Assembly (NCBI GenBank): GCA_905215805.1
Contig: CAJMRL010000001.1
Location: 124,001 to 188,000, forward strand
Source: an uncultured bacterium
GTDB taxonomy: Bacteria; Bacillota; Clostridia; UBA1381
Direction of reading: 5' to 3'
DNA: 64,000 nucleotides
The notes under the pieces: model-generated
The model's database searches: none
Told to the model about the DNA's origin: nothing
The model's input: only the letters and a program-made list of their open reading frames with translations
Position numbers and translations under genes: made by a program
Part shown: one piece after another, positions 42,570 through 51,716 of the stretch
Numbering within the stretch: the first letter of the stretch is position 1
Layout of the letters: every line of letters begins with the position of its first letter

Positions 42570-43022
42570 TCAAAGCTTTTTATAAAGCTCCCATGTCTTT
42601 TGATACGGCACGAATATGTGCATGATTTTTAGCATAACTCTTCTTAAAAACAAGCTCATGCACCAGAAATGATAATACAGCTTATATAGGGGATTATCGC
42701 AGGAAATATATTTTTCATCTCTGTAAAAGCCCTTTGCAACGGCTATAACTTGAGAATCCTTTATGCCGTGCTCAGGTATAAATTGATGGTCTCCGCACAT
42801 TACATAGCTGTCGGGAAGTACCTTTATGCACCGGTGCATTACATGCGTTCCGTCCGAGCGCCTGTAAACGGGAAGATCATACTTTTTCAAGCGTCCCTCC
42901 GGCTTTACCAGATATACTGTATCGCGGCGATTCCTGAGCATGGGCCACATACTTGTTCCTACGGGAGTAGCGATAAATTCTCCCGTTTCATTTATATATT
43001 TTTCTATTTTAGACGGTTCCAT
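42570..43022 (-). CDS. S24/S26 signal-peptidase-like protein
   Basis: 150 residues. The catalytic Ser is in PVGTSMWPML (S24) and the second conserved block is LPVYRRSDGTHVMHRCIKVL with SYVMCGDHQ. His replaces the Lys of type I signal peptidases (VMHRC), as in SipW/ER-type Ser-His enzymes. A hydrophobic stretch near the C-terminus (FWCMSLFLRRVMLKIMHIFV) may bind the membrane. Similar proteins often accompany peptide-maturation clusters, but none is here; the neighbour is a surface protein 13 bases upstream on the same strand, a possible partner. Confidence 0.75.
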   Translation of the reverse strand: MEPSKIEKYINETGEFIATPVGTSMWPMLRNRRDTVYLVKPEGRLKKYDLPVYRRSDGTHVMHRCIKVLPDSYVMCGDHQFIPEHGIKDSQVIAVAKGFYRDEKYISCDNPLYKLYYHFWCMSLFLRRVMLKIMHIFVPYQKTWELYKKL

Positions 43023-43035
43023 ATTTCACCTCTGC

Positions 43036-44604
43036 TCATTGAGCCTGACTCATCAACGCATCGGCTATTTTTTCGGCTATAAGCTTCGCTCCCTCGTCAT
43101 TCGGGTAAAGATAGCTTAGACTGCTGGTGTTTAAATATTCAGACATATTATCCGCTGTCCATAGATCCGATAAATCAATGATATTTATATCATAAATCTC
43201 AGCCGCATCCTTTATTGCCTGAGAATAATCCACCGAAGTCATTCCTCTGGTATTATAAAGACCTCCGGATGTAAATCCGTCAGCCGCGTTTTTATATAAC
43301 GGCATAGTTACAAATGAAATAGGTATATCATTCCACTTTGATTTTGCCATGCTTGCAAAATCGAATACTCCGCCGCTCATCAGCTCAGTATCACCGATCG
43401 AATAGCTTGCCTGCCAGTCATAAAGACCTGAAAATACGATTATAAAATCAGCATCATTCGGCAGTGAGTTTATAAAGCTTGAGCCTGTGAGTGATGAGCT
43501 GCTGCCGTCGGCAGAATAACGGTAATAGTTATTTGTTTTTGTCTGAATGATATTTGGATTAAGCGCTTTCTCCAATTCGAGCAGCCAATTTGCTCCGTTT
43601 GAGACCTGAGCGTCGCCTAAAATAAATATCTTTTTATCTTCAAACGCCGAGGTTTGTGCGTCCGCAGCGAAATATTCGCTCTTCTTGAAGCTTTCGGGAG
43701 CTTTGTCTGTCTGCATGAAGGTTATATATCGTATAGCACGTCCGGCCGAATCAAGCTTTATCGAGTATCTTATATATGACGCTGATTCCGGAGCCTGTAC
43801 AGGTTTTGACATATCGGCATTCGCACCGCTGATATAAGTTTTATTTGCATCATAAAACGCATAATTTACGCAGTATCCTGTTTTAAATGAGCAGGCGTTG
43901 GGGTCATAATATCCGGCATAATAGCTTTTTTGAGCGTTTATGGGGATATAATCTGTTACACAATAGGCATTGTTATCCGAAAGAGTATCCTTTGTTCCGT
44001 CAAGGAGCTTTCCTGCTGTTAGATTTTCATCTGTGAAAATATTTACATTATCTTCAATATCTGCCGCAGCGGGAGATGCAAGAGGCATAGCTGAAGCAGC
44101 CGGAGAAGCGGAAGGATCAGCGGCAGCAGGAGACGATTCGGGAGAGGATGTCGGAGCGGCAGATGGAGCGGCGGGAGCTTCTGTAGAAACTGGATTTGTA
44201 ATTATGACTGTTTGTGTCTGAGCGTCCCAGTCGACTATGCAGTCCATTGCCTCGCTTACGGCACGGACAGGGATCATAGTCCTGTCGTTTATAATTTTTG
44301 CCGGAACATCGAGCTTTATTTCCTCATCTCCCGACGTCATTATGTCTGAGTCTATAGTAAGGCTTACTGAATGTGAGTCTCGAACAGAGGTTACGGTGCG
44401 GCTTTCTTCGTCCCATTCCACGTGAGCGCCGAGCGCTTCAAATATAGCGCGCATAGGAACGAGGGTTCTGTCGTTTTCGATAACCGGAGGCTGGTCGAAT
44501 TCAACGTTCTTTCCGTCAACCGTCACTGTTATATCCTGAGCGTATACGGCAGATGAAAGCATAGCCGCCGCAGCTGCCGAGACAGCGATAAAACTTTTTT
44601 TCAT
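43036..44604 (-). CDS. Stalk-domain protein with a catalytically degenerate SGNH-like domain
   Basis: 522 residues. After a signal peptide (1-22) come two copper-amine-oxidase-N stalk repeats (NDRTLVPMRAIFEALGAHVE and NDRTMIPVRAVSEAMDCIVD, about 43-128), an Ala/Pro/Ser linker (145-182) and a beta-rich region. From about 322 an SGNH-like fold follows: KKIFILGDAQ, ADFIIVFSGLYDW and YLYPNDEGAKLIAEKI. The catalytic Ser of GDS is Ala332, the block III Asn is missing and the DxxH pair is replaced (YLYPND). It is thus probably a non-enzymatic carbohydrate-binding relative. ATG 44604 follows GAAGGG. Confidence 0.75.
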   Translation of the reverse strand: MKKSFIAVSAAAAAMLSSAVYAQDITVTVDGKNVEFDQPPVIENDRTLVPMRAIFEALGAHVEWDEESRTVTSVRDSHSVSLTIDSDIMTSGDEEIKLDVPAKIINDRTMIPVRAVSEAMDCIVDWDAQTQTVIITNPVSTEAPAAPSAAPTSSPESSPAAADPSASPAASAMPLASPAAADIEDNVNIFTDENLTAGKLLDGTKDTLSDNNAYCVTDYIPINAQKSYYAGYYDPNACSFKTGYCVNYAFYDANKTYISGANADMSKPVQAPESASYIRYSIKLDSAGRAIRYITFMQTDKAPESFKKSEYFAADAQTSAFEDKKIFILGDAQVSNGANWLLELEKALNPNIIQTKTNNYYRYSADGSSSSLTGSSFINSLPNDADFIIVFSGLYDWQASYSIGDTELMSGGVFDFASMAKSKWNDIPISFVTMPLYKNAADGFTSGGLYNTRGMTSVDYSQAIKDAAEIYDINIIDLSDLWTADNMSEYLNTSSLSYLYPNDEGAKLIAEKIADALMSQAQ

Positions 44605-44793
44605 ACAAAACATCCCTTCATAAAATATATAATGTAACTATTATAGCAGAAAATGACGGATTTTTCAAGGTGAAGATCAGAATAAAAGTCATTTAACTGT
44701 AAATATATTTGAAAACGATGAATAAAGCGTGTACAATTTGAATATATTTTATAAAAAATGCTGAACAATTAATAAAAAATTCATAAATAGCTA

Positions 44794-44822
44794 TTGCATT
44801 TTGCAGCAAAAAGTTGTATAAT
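44794..44822 (+). promoter_or_regulatory. Promoter of the subunit F-like gene
   Basis: TTGCAT (44794-44799), 17 bases, TATAAT (44817-44822), 51 bases before ATG 44874. The rest of the 44605-44873 gap shows no coding signal. Confidence 0.65.
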
Positions 44823-44873
44823 AAAATCAAGTAAATAACATATAAATTTTCAATGAAAGGATGTGTGATATTT

Positions 44874-45197
44874 ATGTTGAGGATTTGTATCATAAGCGAT
44901 TATGACAGCTTATTCACCTTTAAGAATCTTGGTGCGGATGCCTTTGCGGTACATAATAAGCGTGAAGTATGCGAATTTCTGCACCGTATGCTTTCGGGGC
45001 GTTATAATGTCATTTATATCACAGATAATTTCTTTGACGTGATTTACAATGACAGTATGAAATACAACGCAGAGCTGATGCCTAAGGTGAAGCCCATACC
45101 CGCTGTAAGAGAGAACAATATAGATAAAATTAATGATATACTCAATAGTATCATTGATGAATGTTTCGGAGAGGAAACGATGGCAAAGTCGGCGTGA
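44874..45197 (+). CDS. V-type ATP synthase subunit F-like protein, isolated
   Basis: 107 residues, the size of NtpF/AtpF. It has the subunit F pattern: RICIISDYDSLFTFKNLGAD, FLHRMLSGRYNVIYITDNFF and the conserved MPKVKPIPAV before the terminal amphipathic helix. In V/A-ATPases subunit F binds the rotating central stalk. No other ATPase subunit is in the window, and the gene has its own promoter and terminator, so it may have another task. AAAGGATG precedes the frame; the Met at 44853 is an alternative start overlapping that site. Confidence 0.65.
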   Translation: MLRICIISDYDSLFTFKNLGADAFAVHNKREVCEFLHRMLSGRYNVIYITDNFFDVIYNDSMKYNAELMPKVKPIPAVRENNIDKINDILNSIIDECFGEETMAKSA

Positions 45198-45204
45198 ATA
45201 TAAG

Positions 45205-45243
45205 AAGAACGTTTCGTTATTCAAACGAAACGTTCTTTTTTTC
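45205..45243 (+). terminator. Terminator after the subunit F-like gene
   Basis: AAGAACGTTTCG (45205-45216) pairs with CGAAACGTTCTT (45226-45237), then TTTTTT. The AGAACGTTTC arm is also found in the hairpin at 27818-27857. Confidence 0.85.
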
Positions 45244-45304
45244 GTTTAAAAGGGGTATTTTTGTAAAAAAACTTTATTTTACATGATTAAAAGAAAAATA
45301 CGGC

Positions 45305-45333
45305 TTGAATTATTGCATAAAATATGATAGAAT
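45305..45333 (+). promoter_or_regulatory. Promoter of aroC
   Basis: TTGAAT (45305-45310), 17 bases, TAGAAT (45328-45333); 37 bases before ATG 45371. Confidence 0.6.
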
Positions 45334-45370
45334 AAAAACAATTATGGATTTTTTTAAGGAGTTATAGATT

Positions 45371-46519
45371 ATGTTGAGATATTTTACAGCAGGCGAAACA
45401 CACGGAAAATGCCTTACAGTGATAGTAGAGGGCATGCCGTCGGGAGTTAAGATAAGCATTGATAAAATAAACGAAGCGCTCGCAAGACGGCAGAAGGGTC
45501 ACGGACGCGGAGGAAGGATGCTTATAGAAAAGGATACTGCTGAGATATTGTCCGGCGTAAGAGGCGGATATACTCTCGGAAGTCCCATTGCAATGCAGAT
45601 AAAAAACCGTGACTGGAAGAACTGGGAGAATATTATGGGCACCGAAGAGTGTGATTTTACAAAAAGAACCGTTACTTGTCCTCGTCCGGGTCATGCCGAC
45701 TTGACCGGCGGCATGAAATATGACCACAGGGATCTGCGCAATGTACTCGAAAGAGCGAGCGCAAGAGAAACTGCTGCTCGTGTTGCGGTAGGGGCACTGG
45801 TCAGTCAGCTTCTGAATCATTTCGGCATAGAGATTAACAGCAGAGTGGTTCGTATAGGCGAGGTATTTGATAAGCCTGATATGAATGATCCGGATTTTTA
45901 CAAAAAGGTAGAGGAATCTCCGGTGAGCTTTTATGACAGTGAAGCTGCTGAAAAGGCGATGAAGCATATAGATGATATAAAGGCAAGAGGAGAGTCGGTA
46001 GGCGGAGTCGTTGAAATAAGAATAACCGGAGTTATGCCCGGATTGGGCAGCTATGTTCATTATGACAGAAAACTTGATGCAAATTTGGCGTTCGGAGTAA
46101 TGAGTGTTCAGGCTATAAAGGGCGTAGAAATAGGAATGGGATTCGCCGTCGGCGAGGTAAGCGGTTCAAAGGTGCATGATGAGATCGATTATGACGGAGA
46201 ATACCACAGGCTCAGCAATAATGCCGGAGGAATAGAGGGAGGAATGTCAAACGGAGAACCGATAGTTATAAGAGCGGCTATGAAGCCTATTCCGACACAG
46301 TATAATCCTTTGCGTACAGTGGATATAAATACAAAGGAGGAGCATACGGCGTCGGTTGAGCGTTCCGATACATGTGCTGTTCCGGCATGTGCGGTCGTAG
46401 TGGAAGCGGCGGCTGCATTTGAGATTGCCAAAGCATTTACAGAGAAATTCGGACATGACTGCTTAAAGGATATTGAATCGGCGGTTGAATTTTATAAAAA
46501 AAGGATATCGGAATTTTAA
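45371..46519 (+). CDS. aroC: Chorismate synthase
   Basis: 382 residues. It forms chorismate from EPSP with reduced FMN, the last shikimate step. Signatures are TAGETHGKCLTVIVEGMPSG, the GRGGRML loop, RPGHADLTGGMKYDHRDLRN with LERASARETAARVAVGAL, and SNNAGGIEGGMSNGEPIVIR. The His of GETHG and the RSDTCAVPACAVVVEAAAAF end are intact. Its own promoter and AAGGAG site precede it. The other shikimate genes are not in the window; a sigma factor gene follows after 48 bases. Confidence 0.97.
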   Translation: MLRYFTAGETHGKCLTVIVEGMPSGVKISIDKINEALARRQKGHGRGGRMLIEKDTAEILSGVRGGYTLGSPIAMQIKNRDWKNWENIMGTEECDFTKRTVTCPRPGHADLTGGMKYDHRDLRNVLERASARETAARVAVGALVSQLLNHFGIEINSRVVRIGEVFDKPDMNDPDFYKKVEESPVSFYDSEAAEKAMKHIDDIKARGESVGGVVEIRITGVMPGLGSYVHYDRKLDANLAFGVMSVQAIKGVEIGMGFAVGEVSGSKVHDEIDYDGEYHRLSNNAGGIEGGMSNGEPIVIRAAMKPIPTQYNPLRTVDINTKEEHTASVERSDTCAVPACAVVVEAAAAFEIAKAFTEKFGHDCLKDIESAVEFYKKRISEF

Positions 46520-46567
46520 ATATATTTTGGAATGAAGGGAAATATATAAAGAAGGGCGGTGAGAGGA

Positions 46568-47140
46568 TTGACTGATGAAGAGATAATAAAGCGTATGAAG
46601 AGGGGAGACAGAAACGCATTTAACGAGCTTGTTAAGGGATATGAGAGCAAAGTTGTAAATGCTGCTTTTGGAATGCTTTCGAATCGTGAGGATGCTTATG
46701 ACGCCGCTCAGGAGGTTTTTATAAGGATATATAAAAGCATAGGCGCTTTTAAGGGTCAGTCCTCGCTCACAACATGGATTTACCGCATAACTGTCAATAT
46801 ATGCAATGACGCCTTGAGAAAGCGTCAAAGGACTGCTCAGACAATCAGCATAAACGGAGAAAGTGATGATGAAAATCCGGTTATGGAGCTTCAGGATACT
46901 TCTCCCACTCCGGAGGAGGCGGCGGAGAGCAACGAGGCTCAAAAGGCTGTGAGAGAGGCTATAGGCGGTTTGAGTGAGGAATACAGGCAAATCATAACTC
47001 TGTGTGATCTGCAGGGGCTTTCATATGATGAAGCGGCGCAGATACTGCAATGTCCTACCGGAACTGTCAAATCAAGATTAAACCGCGCAAGAAATTCATT
47101 GCGAAAAAAATTATTGGAGAAGAGGGAACTTTTTCAGTGA
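46568..47140 (+). CDS. ECF sigma factor, SigW-like
   Basis: 190 residues. Region 2: DRNAFNELVKGYESKVVNAA, NREDAYDAAQEVFIRIYKSI, GQSSLTTWIYRITVNICND. Region 4: GGLSEEYRQIITLCDLQGLS then APTGTVKSRLN-type end (CPTGTVKSRLNRARNSLRKK). The preferred start is TTG 46568, 6 bases after AGGGCGGTG; GTG 46559 overlaps that site. It pairs with the zinc-type anti-sigma gene 52 bases downstream. SigW-type factors answer to envelope damage. Confidence 0.9.
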   Translation: MTDEEIIKRMKRGDRNAFNELVKGYESKVVNAAFGMLSNREDAYDAAQEVFIRIYKSIGAFKGQSSLTTWIYRITVNICNDALRKRQRTAQTISINGESDDENPVMELQDTSPTPEEAAESNEAQKAVREAIGGLSEEYRQIITLCDLQGLSYDEAAQILQCPTGTVKSRLNRARNSLRKKLLEKRELFQ

Positions 47141-47192
47141 TTTTACGTCTAATATTATGTAAATCAATATTAGTGGAAGGGAGGCTTTGAAT

Positions 47193-48449
47193 ATGGGTAT
47201 GGATTGTGAAAAATTTCGGGAAATGCTTGATAATTATTCGGATTTATCCCTGCAAGAGCTTGATACTCTTGAGGCTCATGCCCTTGTATGCGGAGAGTGT
47301 AAAAGAGAACTTGAATTTATGCGAAGCATAATAAACACTGTACAGAGTCTTCCGGAAATAGATCCGCCGGCGGATTTTCTTGATAAGATAAATGAAAGAA
47401 TTGACAAAGAAGAGAAATTGCCTGTTCGTATTTGCCGTAAGGCAGTCCCTTATGTAAGAAGATACGGAGCGCTTGCAGCATGTCTGGCAATAGGTATAGC
47501 GATAGGAACAAACGGAAAAACGCTTGTATCAAAAATGAATAATGATTCGGATGGTATAATTGAAAGTACTCAAACTCAATACACTGCATCGCCTTCCGGT
47601 GCGGGCAGTGCTGTTGAAACGCCTTTAGGTGAAAAAGCTGTGCAGGAGGAGACGGTTGTTGCGCAAAATGATTTCATTGCGCCGAGCGCTCCTGTACAAA
47701 ATAGCACAGGGCAGAGTATGCAGGCTTCGTCATCGAATGCTTCTTCTTCGGCGGCGTCTTCATCACATAAGACAGCCGATCAGGTTTTGCGGGAGAATCA
47801 ACAGACGCAGTCATCGGGATACAGCTCAAATAATGCTTCGTCCTCATCATCGGGACAAAGCCGAACGGCTTCGCCGTCAAATGCTTCTTCCGGAAGCGCC
47901 GCGGCATCTCCGGCAAGTATGTCGGTGCAGGATTCGCAGCCTTCTGCAGCCTATCAGCCGAGTTCACAGCCAATAACAGCTCAGTCAAATGACAATACAG
48001 CAGCAGCGGCATCCGCGCCTCAGGAGCAGCCTGTTGAAGCTGAAGCTTCAAGCTCGGAGCAGGAACCGAATTCCGCGGGGAGTGTAGATGTATACTCATA
48101 CATTGCTCCGTCTGATCCGGAATATTATGATATACCGGCTTCAGAATACGGCAGGGCAAGTCAGCAGTCTGATGAAAATCAAGCGGCGGGATATGATATG
48201 ATGTATGAAGGAGCTTCGTTTGCGTACAGCAGTCCGCTTGTAAGTTCCATTGTTATAAACCAAAGCGATGAGGCAAGGGTCAAAGAGCTGGTAGATGTGT
48301 TCATAACAGGAACGTACGGTGACTTTTATATGATAACCTCTGACGATATGGCTCTTTTGCTTAAGCAGATGGATAACGAAGGAATATATTATAAGGATAT
48401 GATGAATGATTCAGGAAGCAGGATCACTTTTAGAATTATTGTAACATAA
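47193..48449 (+). CDS. Zinc-finger anti-sigma factor with Ser-rich extracellular linker
   Basis: 418 residues. The N-terminal zf-HC2 (ZAS) motif is present: Cys near residue 5 and H-x3-C-x2-C in EAHALVCGECKREL (about 29-42). One membrane segment (YGALAACLAIGIAIG, about 92-106) and a Ser/Ala/Gln low-complexity linker (about 130-300) follow, then an acidic outer domain of about 110 residues. By family knowledge it binds the sigma factor until an envelope signal triggers its loss. ATG 47193 lies 8 bases after GGAGG. Confidence 0.85.
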   Translation: MGMDCEKFREMLDNYSDLSLQELDTLEAHALVCGECKRELEFMRSIINTVQSLPEIDPPADFLDKINERIDKEEKLPVRICRKAVPYVRRYGALAACLAIGIAIGTNGKTLVSKMNNDSDGIIESTQTQYTASPSGAGSAVETPLGEKAVQEETVVAQNDFIAPSAPVQNSTGQSMQASSSNASSSAASSSHKTADQVLRENQQTQSSGYSSNNASSSSSGQSRTASPSNASSGSAAASPASMSVQDSQPSAAYQPSSQPITAQSNDNTAAAASAPQEQPVEAEASSSEQEPNSAGSVDVYSYIAPSDPEYYDIPASEYGRASQQSDENQAAGYDMMYEGASFAYSSPLVSSIVINQSDEARVKELVDVFITGTYGDFYMITSDDMALLLKQMDNEGIYYKDMMNDSGSRITFRIIVT

Positions 48450-48466
48450 TATTACTGTAAAATCTG

Positions 48467-48503
48467 AAAAACGCCATTGAGCATGTGACTCAATGGCGTT
48501 TTT
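48467..48503. terminator. Convergent terminator between anti-sigma and MATE genes
   Basis: AAAAACGCCATTGAG (48467-48481) pairs with CTCAATGGCGTTTTT (48489-48503), a perfect 15-base stem with A and T tails, fit for both directions. Confidence 0.85.
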
Positions 48504-48515
48504 CTATAACCTCTC

Positions 48516-49898
48516 TCATCCCGCAAGTCTTTTCCTGAAAAGACCTGCAAAGATTCCCTTTCCGCTTCCGCGGCGATTTATTTCCAATAAAGCCGTTGCT
48601 CCCATAACAACGGCGGCAATAGCGTTTGAAAGTGTAACGGCATACCATATGCTGTCCACTCCGATTTGGAGAATGCTTTCGCATACGAACAGTACGGCAA
48701 ATCTAAATACCCAAAGCCGGGCCGCATTTATAGTAACTGTTGAGACCGTTTTTCCCAGCCCGTTAAGATAGCCCTTTGAAGCGTCATATATACCGTTTGA
48801 CCATGACATCACTGACATTATTGCAAGGAAACGTGCTCCGTAGGCTATGACATCGCTGTCCGAGCTGAATATGCCGATTGCGGCTTTTGCTACAGGCTCG
48901 CGTGACAGTATAAAGCCGGTGACGGCCATCAGCCCTATCATTAATCCCATACCTGCAACCATTGACTGTATTCCGCGTTTATCTCTGCCGGCGCCTTTCG
49001 CTTGACCGGCCATTATTGAAACGGCGTTTCCCATAGCTGTTGACGGCGTGGTGACGATACCGTTGAGCTTATTTCCGATACCATATGCAGCGACTGCGAT
49101 CGTACCGTAGTCCATAACACTTTTGCTCATAAGTACAAAGCCAAAGGACATTGCTGAGTTGCCTATTCCCATAGGAAGACCTATTTTTATTATATTCATT
49201 ATGATGCGTCTGTCCGGGACGGTTTTAAATGGACGTATGCGTACGGGATTATCGGGCTTTGTAAGCAGACGCATGGCAATAATGACGCATGGTACTTTTG
49301 AAAGTACTGTTGCAAAAGCTGCTCCCGCCGCACCAAAATGGAACACCATAAGGAAAAGCGGATCAAGGATCATATTAAGAGCTATTCCGATTAAGTTAAG
49401 AGCGAGAGGCTTTCCGGTTTTGCCCTCTGCATTGCGCAGTGAGGTATAAACGTTTACCATATACATCAGAGGTATATCAAGACACATTATTCTCTGATAT
49501 GCCGCTGCCATGTCAAATACATTGCCTTCCGCACCCATACCGCGTATCATAGCGCCGCAGCCTATAAACAGTATCAGCGCGGCGAATATTGAAAATGCCA
49601 TTATCATGATAAAAACCTGATTGGCAGTTTTATCGCATTTTTTTATATCTCCTGAGCCGAAGCACTGTGACAGCAATACCGAACCTCCGGCGGTGAGACC
49701 TCCTCCAAAGTTTGTTATAACGCCCTGCAGCGGTGACACAAGAGTGATTGCCGCCATAGATTCCGCTCCGAGCTTTCCGAGCCAGTAGGTGTCGGTAAGG
49801 TTGTAGCAGGTTTGCAGCAGATTGTTAAGCATAATAGGAATTGCAAGACAGATCAAAGATTTGCATATATTTCCGTCAAGAATGTTTTTTTGCTTCAT
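48516..49898 (-). CDS. MATE family efflux transporter
   Basis: 460 residues, 12 membrane segments. MATE features: LAIPIMLNNLLQTCYNLTDT, YWLGKLGAESMAAITLVSP, ANQVFIMIM, and in the second half KIGLPMGIGNSAMSFGFVLM. It exports toxic compounds by sodium or proton exchange; the substrate is unknown. I chose the Met at 49898, since the ATG at 49907 abuts GAGGAG. It is divergent from an AraC regulator with a shared operator-like repeat, so its expression is probably under that regulator. Confidence 0.9.
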   Translation of the reverse strand: MKQKNILDGNICKSLICLAIPIMLNNLLQTCYNLTDTYWLGKLGAESMAAITLVSPLQGVITNFGGGLTAGGSVLLSQCFGSGDIKKCDKTANQVFIMIMAFSIFAALILFIGCGAMIRGMGAEGNVFDMAAAYQRIMCLDIPLMYMVNVYTSLRNAEGKTGKPLALNLIGIALNMILDPLFLMVFHFGAAGAAFATVLSKVPCVIIAMRLLTKPDNPVRIRPFKTVPDRRIIMNIIKIGLPMGIGNSAMSFGFVLMSKSVMDYGTIAVAAYGIGNKLNGIVTTPSTAMGNAVSIMAGQAKGAGRDKRGIQSMVAGMGLMIGLMAVTGFILSREPVAKAAIGIFSSDSDVIAYGARFLAIMSVMSWSNGIYDASKGYLNGLGKTVSTVTINAARLWVFRFAVLFVCESILQIGVDSIWYAVTLSNAIAAVVMGATALLEINRRGSGKGIFAGLFRKRLAG

Positions 49899-49924
49899 CC
49901 TTATCATCTCCTCGATTTTGCATT

Positions 49925-49972
49925 ATACCATAATAATTTAGTATTGACCTTTATAATATTATGGTATATAAT
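49925..49972. promoter_or_regulatory. Divergent promoters with an inverted-repeat operator
   Basis: ATACCATAATA (49925-49935) and TATTATGGTAT (49957-49967) are exact inverted repeats, centres 32 bases apart. Plus-strand promoter: TTGACC (49944-49949), 17 bases, TATAAT (49967-49972). Minus-strand -10: TATAAT at 49927-49922. Each repeat arm thus touches one -10 box, an arrangement fit for joint control of the exporter and the AraC gene, perhaps by the AraC protein itself (inference). Confidence 0.6.
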
Positions 49973-50006
49973 AGATAATAATAAAATATTATGAAAGGGA
50001 TCTGAT

Positions 50007-50786
50007 ATGGAAATTAAGATAACAAAAAACCTTCAGCAGCCTATGTTTGAGATGAAGGAGGAGCATTTTCATACAAATTGTGATGAGATTTTTTATCTTT
50101 GTTCCGGCTCAAGACGATTTTTTGTGGGATGTACCATATATACGCTTAATGCAGGAGATCTTATGTATATACCGTCGGGATGTCTGCATAGAACGGCGTA
50201 TAATGACAAAAATGCGGCGGAAAGAATTGTTATGACATTTTCGGATGATGTATCTCCGTATCTTAAGGATTTTCACAAGGAAAGAATGTTCCATCTGAAG
50301 GATTGTCCCGAGGTGGAAAAAATTCTTGAATCCATTATACATGAGGAAAATTCCATGTCGGAGTATTCCGAACAGATGCAGAGGCATTTGATAAATATTT
50401 TAGTTATAATACTTTTAAGAAAATCGGCGGCAGTGACGGAAAATATAAGGGATGAAATGTCGGATGATGAGCAGATACAGCGTACCGCGGAATATATAAG
50501 CGTTCATTTTCATGAGAAATTTACTCTTGACCGTGCGGCTGAATATGCCGGTTTTTCACGTACATATTTTTCTCAGAAATTCAAGGCTGTAACGGGCTTT
50601 GGCTTTAACGATTACCTCACGGCGGTAAGACTGCGTCATGCGGTGGATCTGCTTTTGAATACCGATATGTCGATCACAGAGACGGCATATAGCTGCGGAT
50701 TTAATGACAGTAATTATTTCGGAGGCGTGTTTCGCAGGCATTTTGGAGTCCCTCCGCGCGAATACAGACGAAGATATAAGGAGTAA
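50007..50786 (+). CDS. AraC family transcriptional regulator
   Basis: 259 residues. The N-terminal cupin-like sensor has HFHTNCDEIFYLCSGSRRFF and LNAGDLMYIPSGCLHRTAYN. The C-terminal double HTH is complete: EKFTLDRAAEYAGFSRTYFS with QKFKAVTGFGFNDYLTAVRL, then MSITETAYSCGFNDSNYFGG and FRRHFGVPPREYRRRY. The ligand is unknown. It is divergent from the MATE gene. AAAGGGATC precedes ATG 50007. Confidence 0.9.
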   Translation: MEIKITKNLQQPMFEMKEEHFHTNCDEIFYLCSGSRRFFVGCTIYTLNAGDLMYIPSGCLHRTAYNDKNAAERIVMTFSDDVSPYLKDFHKERMFHLKDCPEVEKILESIIHEENSMSEYSEQMQRHLINILVIILLRKSAAVTENIRDEMSDDEQIQRTAEYISVHFHEKFTLDRAAEYAGFSRTYFSQKFKAVTGFGFNDYLTAVRLRHAVDLLLNTDMSITETAYSCGFNDSNYFGGVFRRHFGVPPREYRRRYKE

Positions 50787-50806
50787 AAATATTTTGTGCG
50801 CTTGTC

Positions 50807-50835
50807 TTGATTTTTTTTGCGTGATAATATATAAT
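50807..50835 (+). promoter_or_regulatory. Promoter of the amidohydrolase gene
   Basis: TTGATT (50807-50812), 17 bases, TATAAT (50830-50835). The leader to ATG 50897 is about 55 bases and carries GAAAGGA. Confidence 0.6.
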
Positions 50836-50896
50836 AATATAAGAATATTTATGTAAAGAGACAGAACAAGGATGAAAGGATTTAACAGAGATCAAA

Positions 50897-51709
50897 ATGA
50901 TAATAGATTTTCATACTCATACGTTTCCGGAAAAAATAGCTGAGAGAACAATTGATATACTTGAGTCAAATACTGAAAAAGTACAGGGCGTAAGATCAAA
51001 GGCGCATACAGACGCTACCGTTGAGGGACTCTTAAAATCAATGGACGAATGCGGTGTTGATATATCGGTGGTCATGCCTATCGCCACAAATACAAAGCAG
51101 TCGTCTACGATAAACAGAGTGGCGCAGGAAACAAACAGCAGGGACCGTTTGTTTTCATTTGGCTCGCTGCACCCTATGCAGGAGGATTGGGAAAAGACTC
51201 TGTATGATATAAAAGAAAAGGGGCTTTTGGGCATAAAGCTCCATCCGGAATATCAGCAGTTTTATATAGATTCGCCCGAATCGGTCAGGATACTGAAAAA
51301 ATGCGAAGAGCTTGGACTGCTTGTTACGCTTCATACGGGCTTGGATATAGGAGTTTTTCCGCCGGTGCATTGTATGCCGGAAAGGCTCAGGAGAGTTTTG
51401 GATTACGAATGCAGCGGAAAAAATATGATCGCGGCGCATATGGGCGGCTGGAGAGCATGGGACGATGTTGAGAAATATCTTGTCGGGACGCCTATCATGC
51501 TCGATACGGCTTATGTTATAGAGGACATAGATAAATCACAATTTGAGAGAATAATAAAAAATCACGGCAGTGAAAAGGTGCTGTTTGCAACCGATTCTCC
51601 TTGGGAGTGTCCGTCAGATACGATAAAATATATAAATTCAACGGCTCTTACGGATACAGACAAGGAAAATATTTTCTGCGGCAATGCAAAAAAATTACTC
51701 AATTTATAA
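50897..51709 (+). CDS. Amidohydrolase family (TIM-barrel metal-dependent hydrolase)
   Basis: 270 residues. Metal ligands fit the amidohydrolase 2 group: DFHTHTFPEK at the start, KLHPEYQQF in the middle, TLHTGLDIG, AAHMGGW and FATDSPW near the end. Such enzymes decarboxylate or hydrolyse small organic acids or lactones in the cytoplasm; the substrate cannot be read from sequence. It stands alone between two promoters. Confidence 0.85.
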   Translation: MIIDFHTHTFPEKIAERTIDILESNTEKVQGVRSKAHTDATVEGLLKSMDECGVDISVVMPIATNTKQSSTINRVAQETNSRDRLFSFGSLHPMQEDWEKTLYDIKEKGLLGIKLHPEYQQFYIDSPESVRILKKCEELGLLVTLHTGLDIGVFPPVHCMPERLRRVLDYECSGKNMIAAHMGGWRAWDDVEKYLVGTPIMLDTAYVIEDIDKSQFERIIKNHGSEKVLFATDSPWECPSDTIKYINSTALTDTDKENIFCGNAKKLLNL

Positions 51710-51716
51710 TTAGCTA

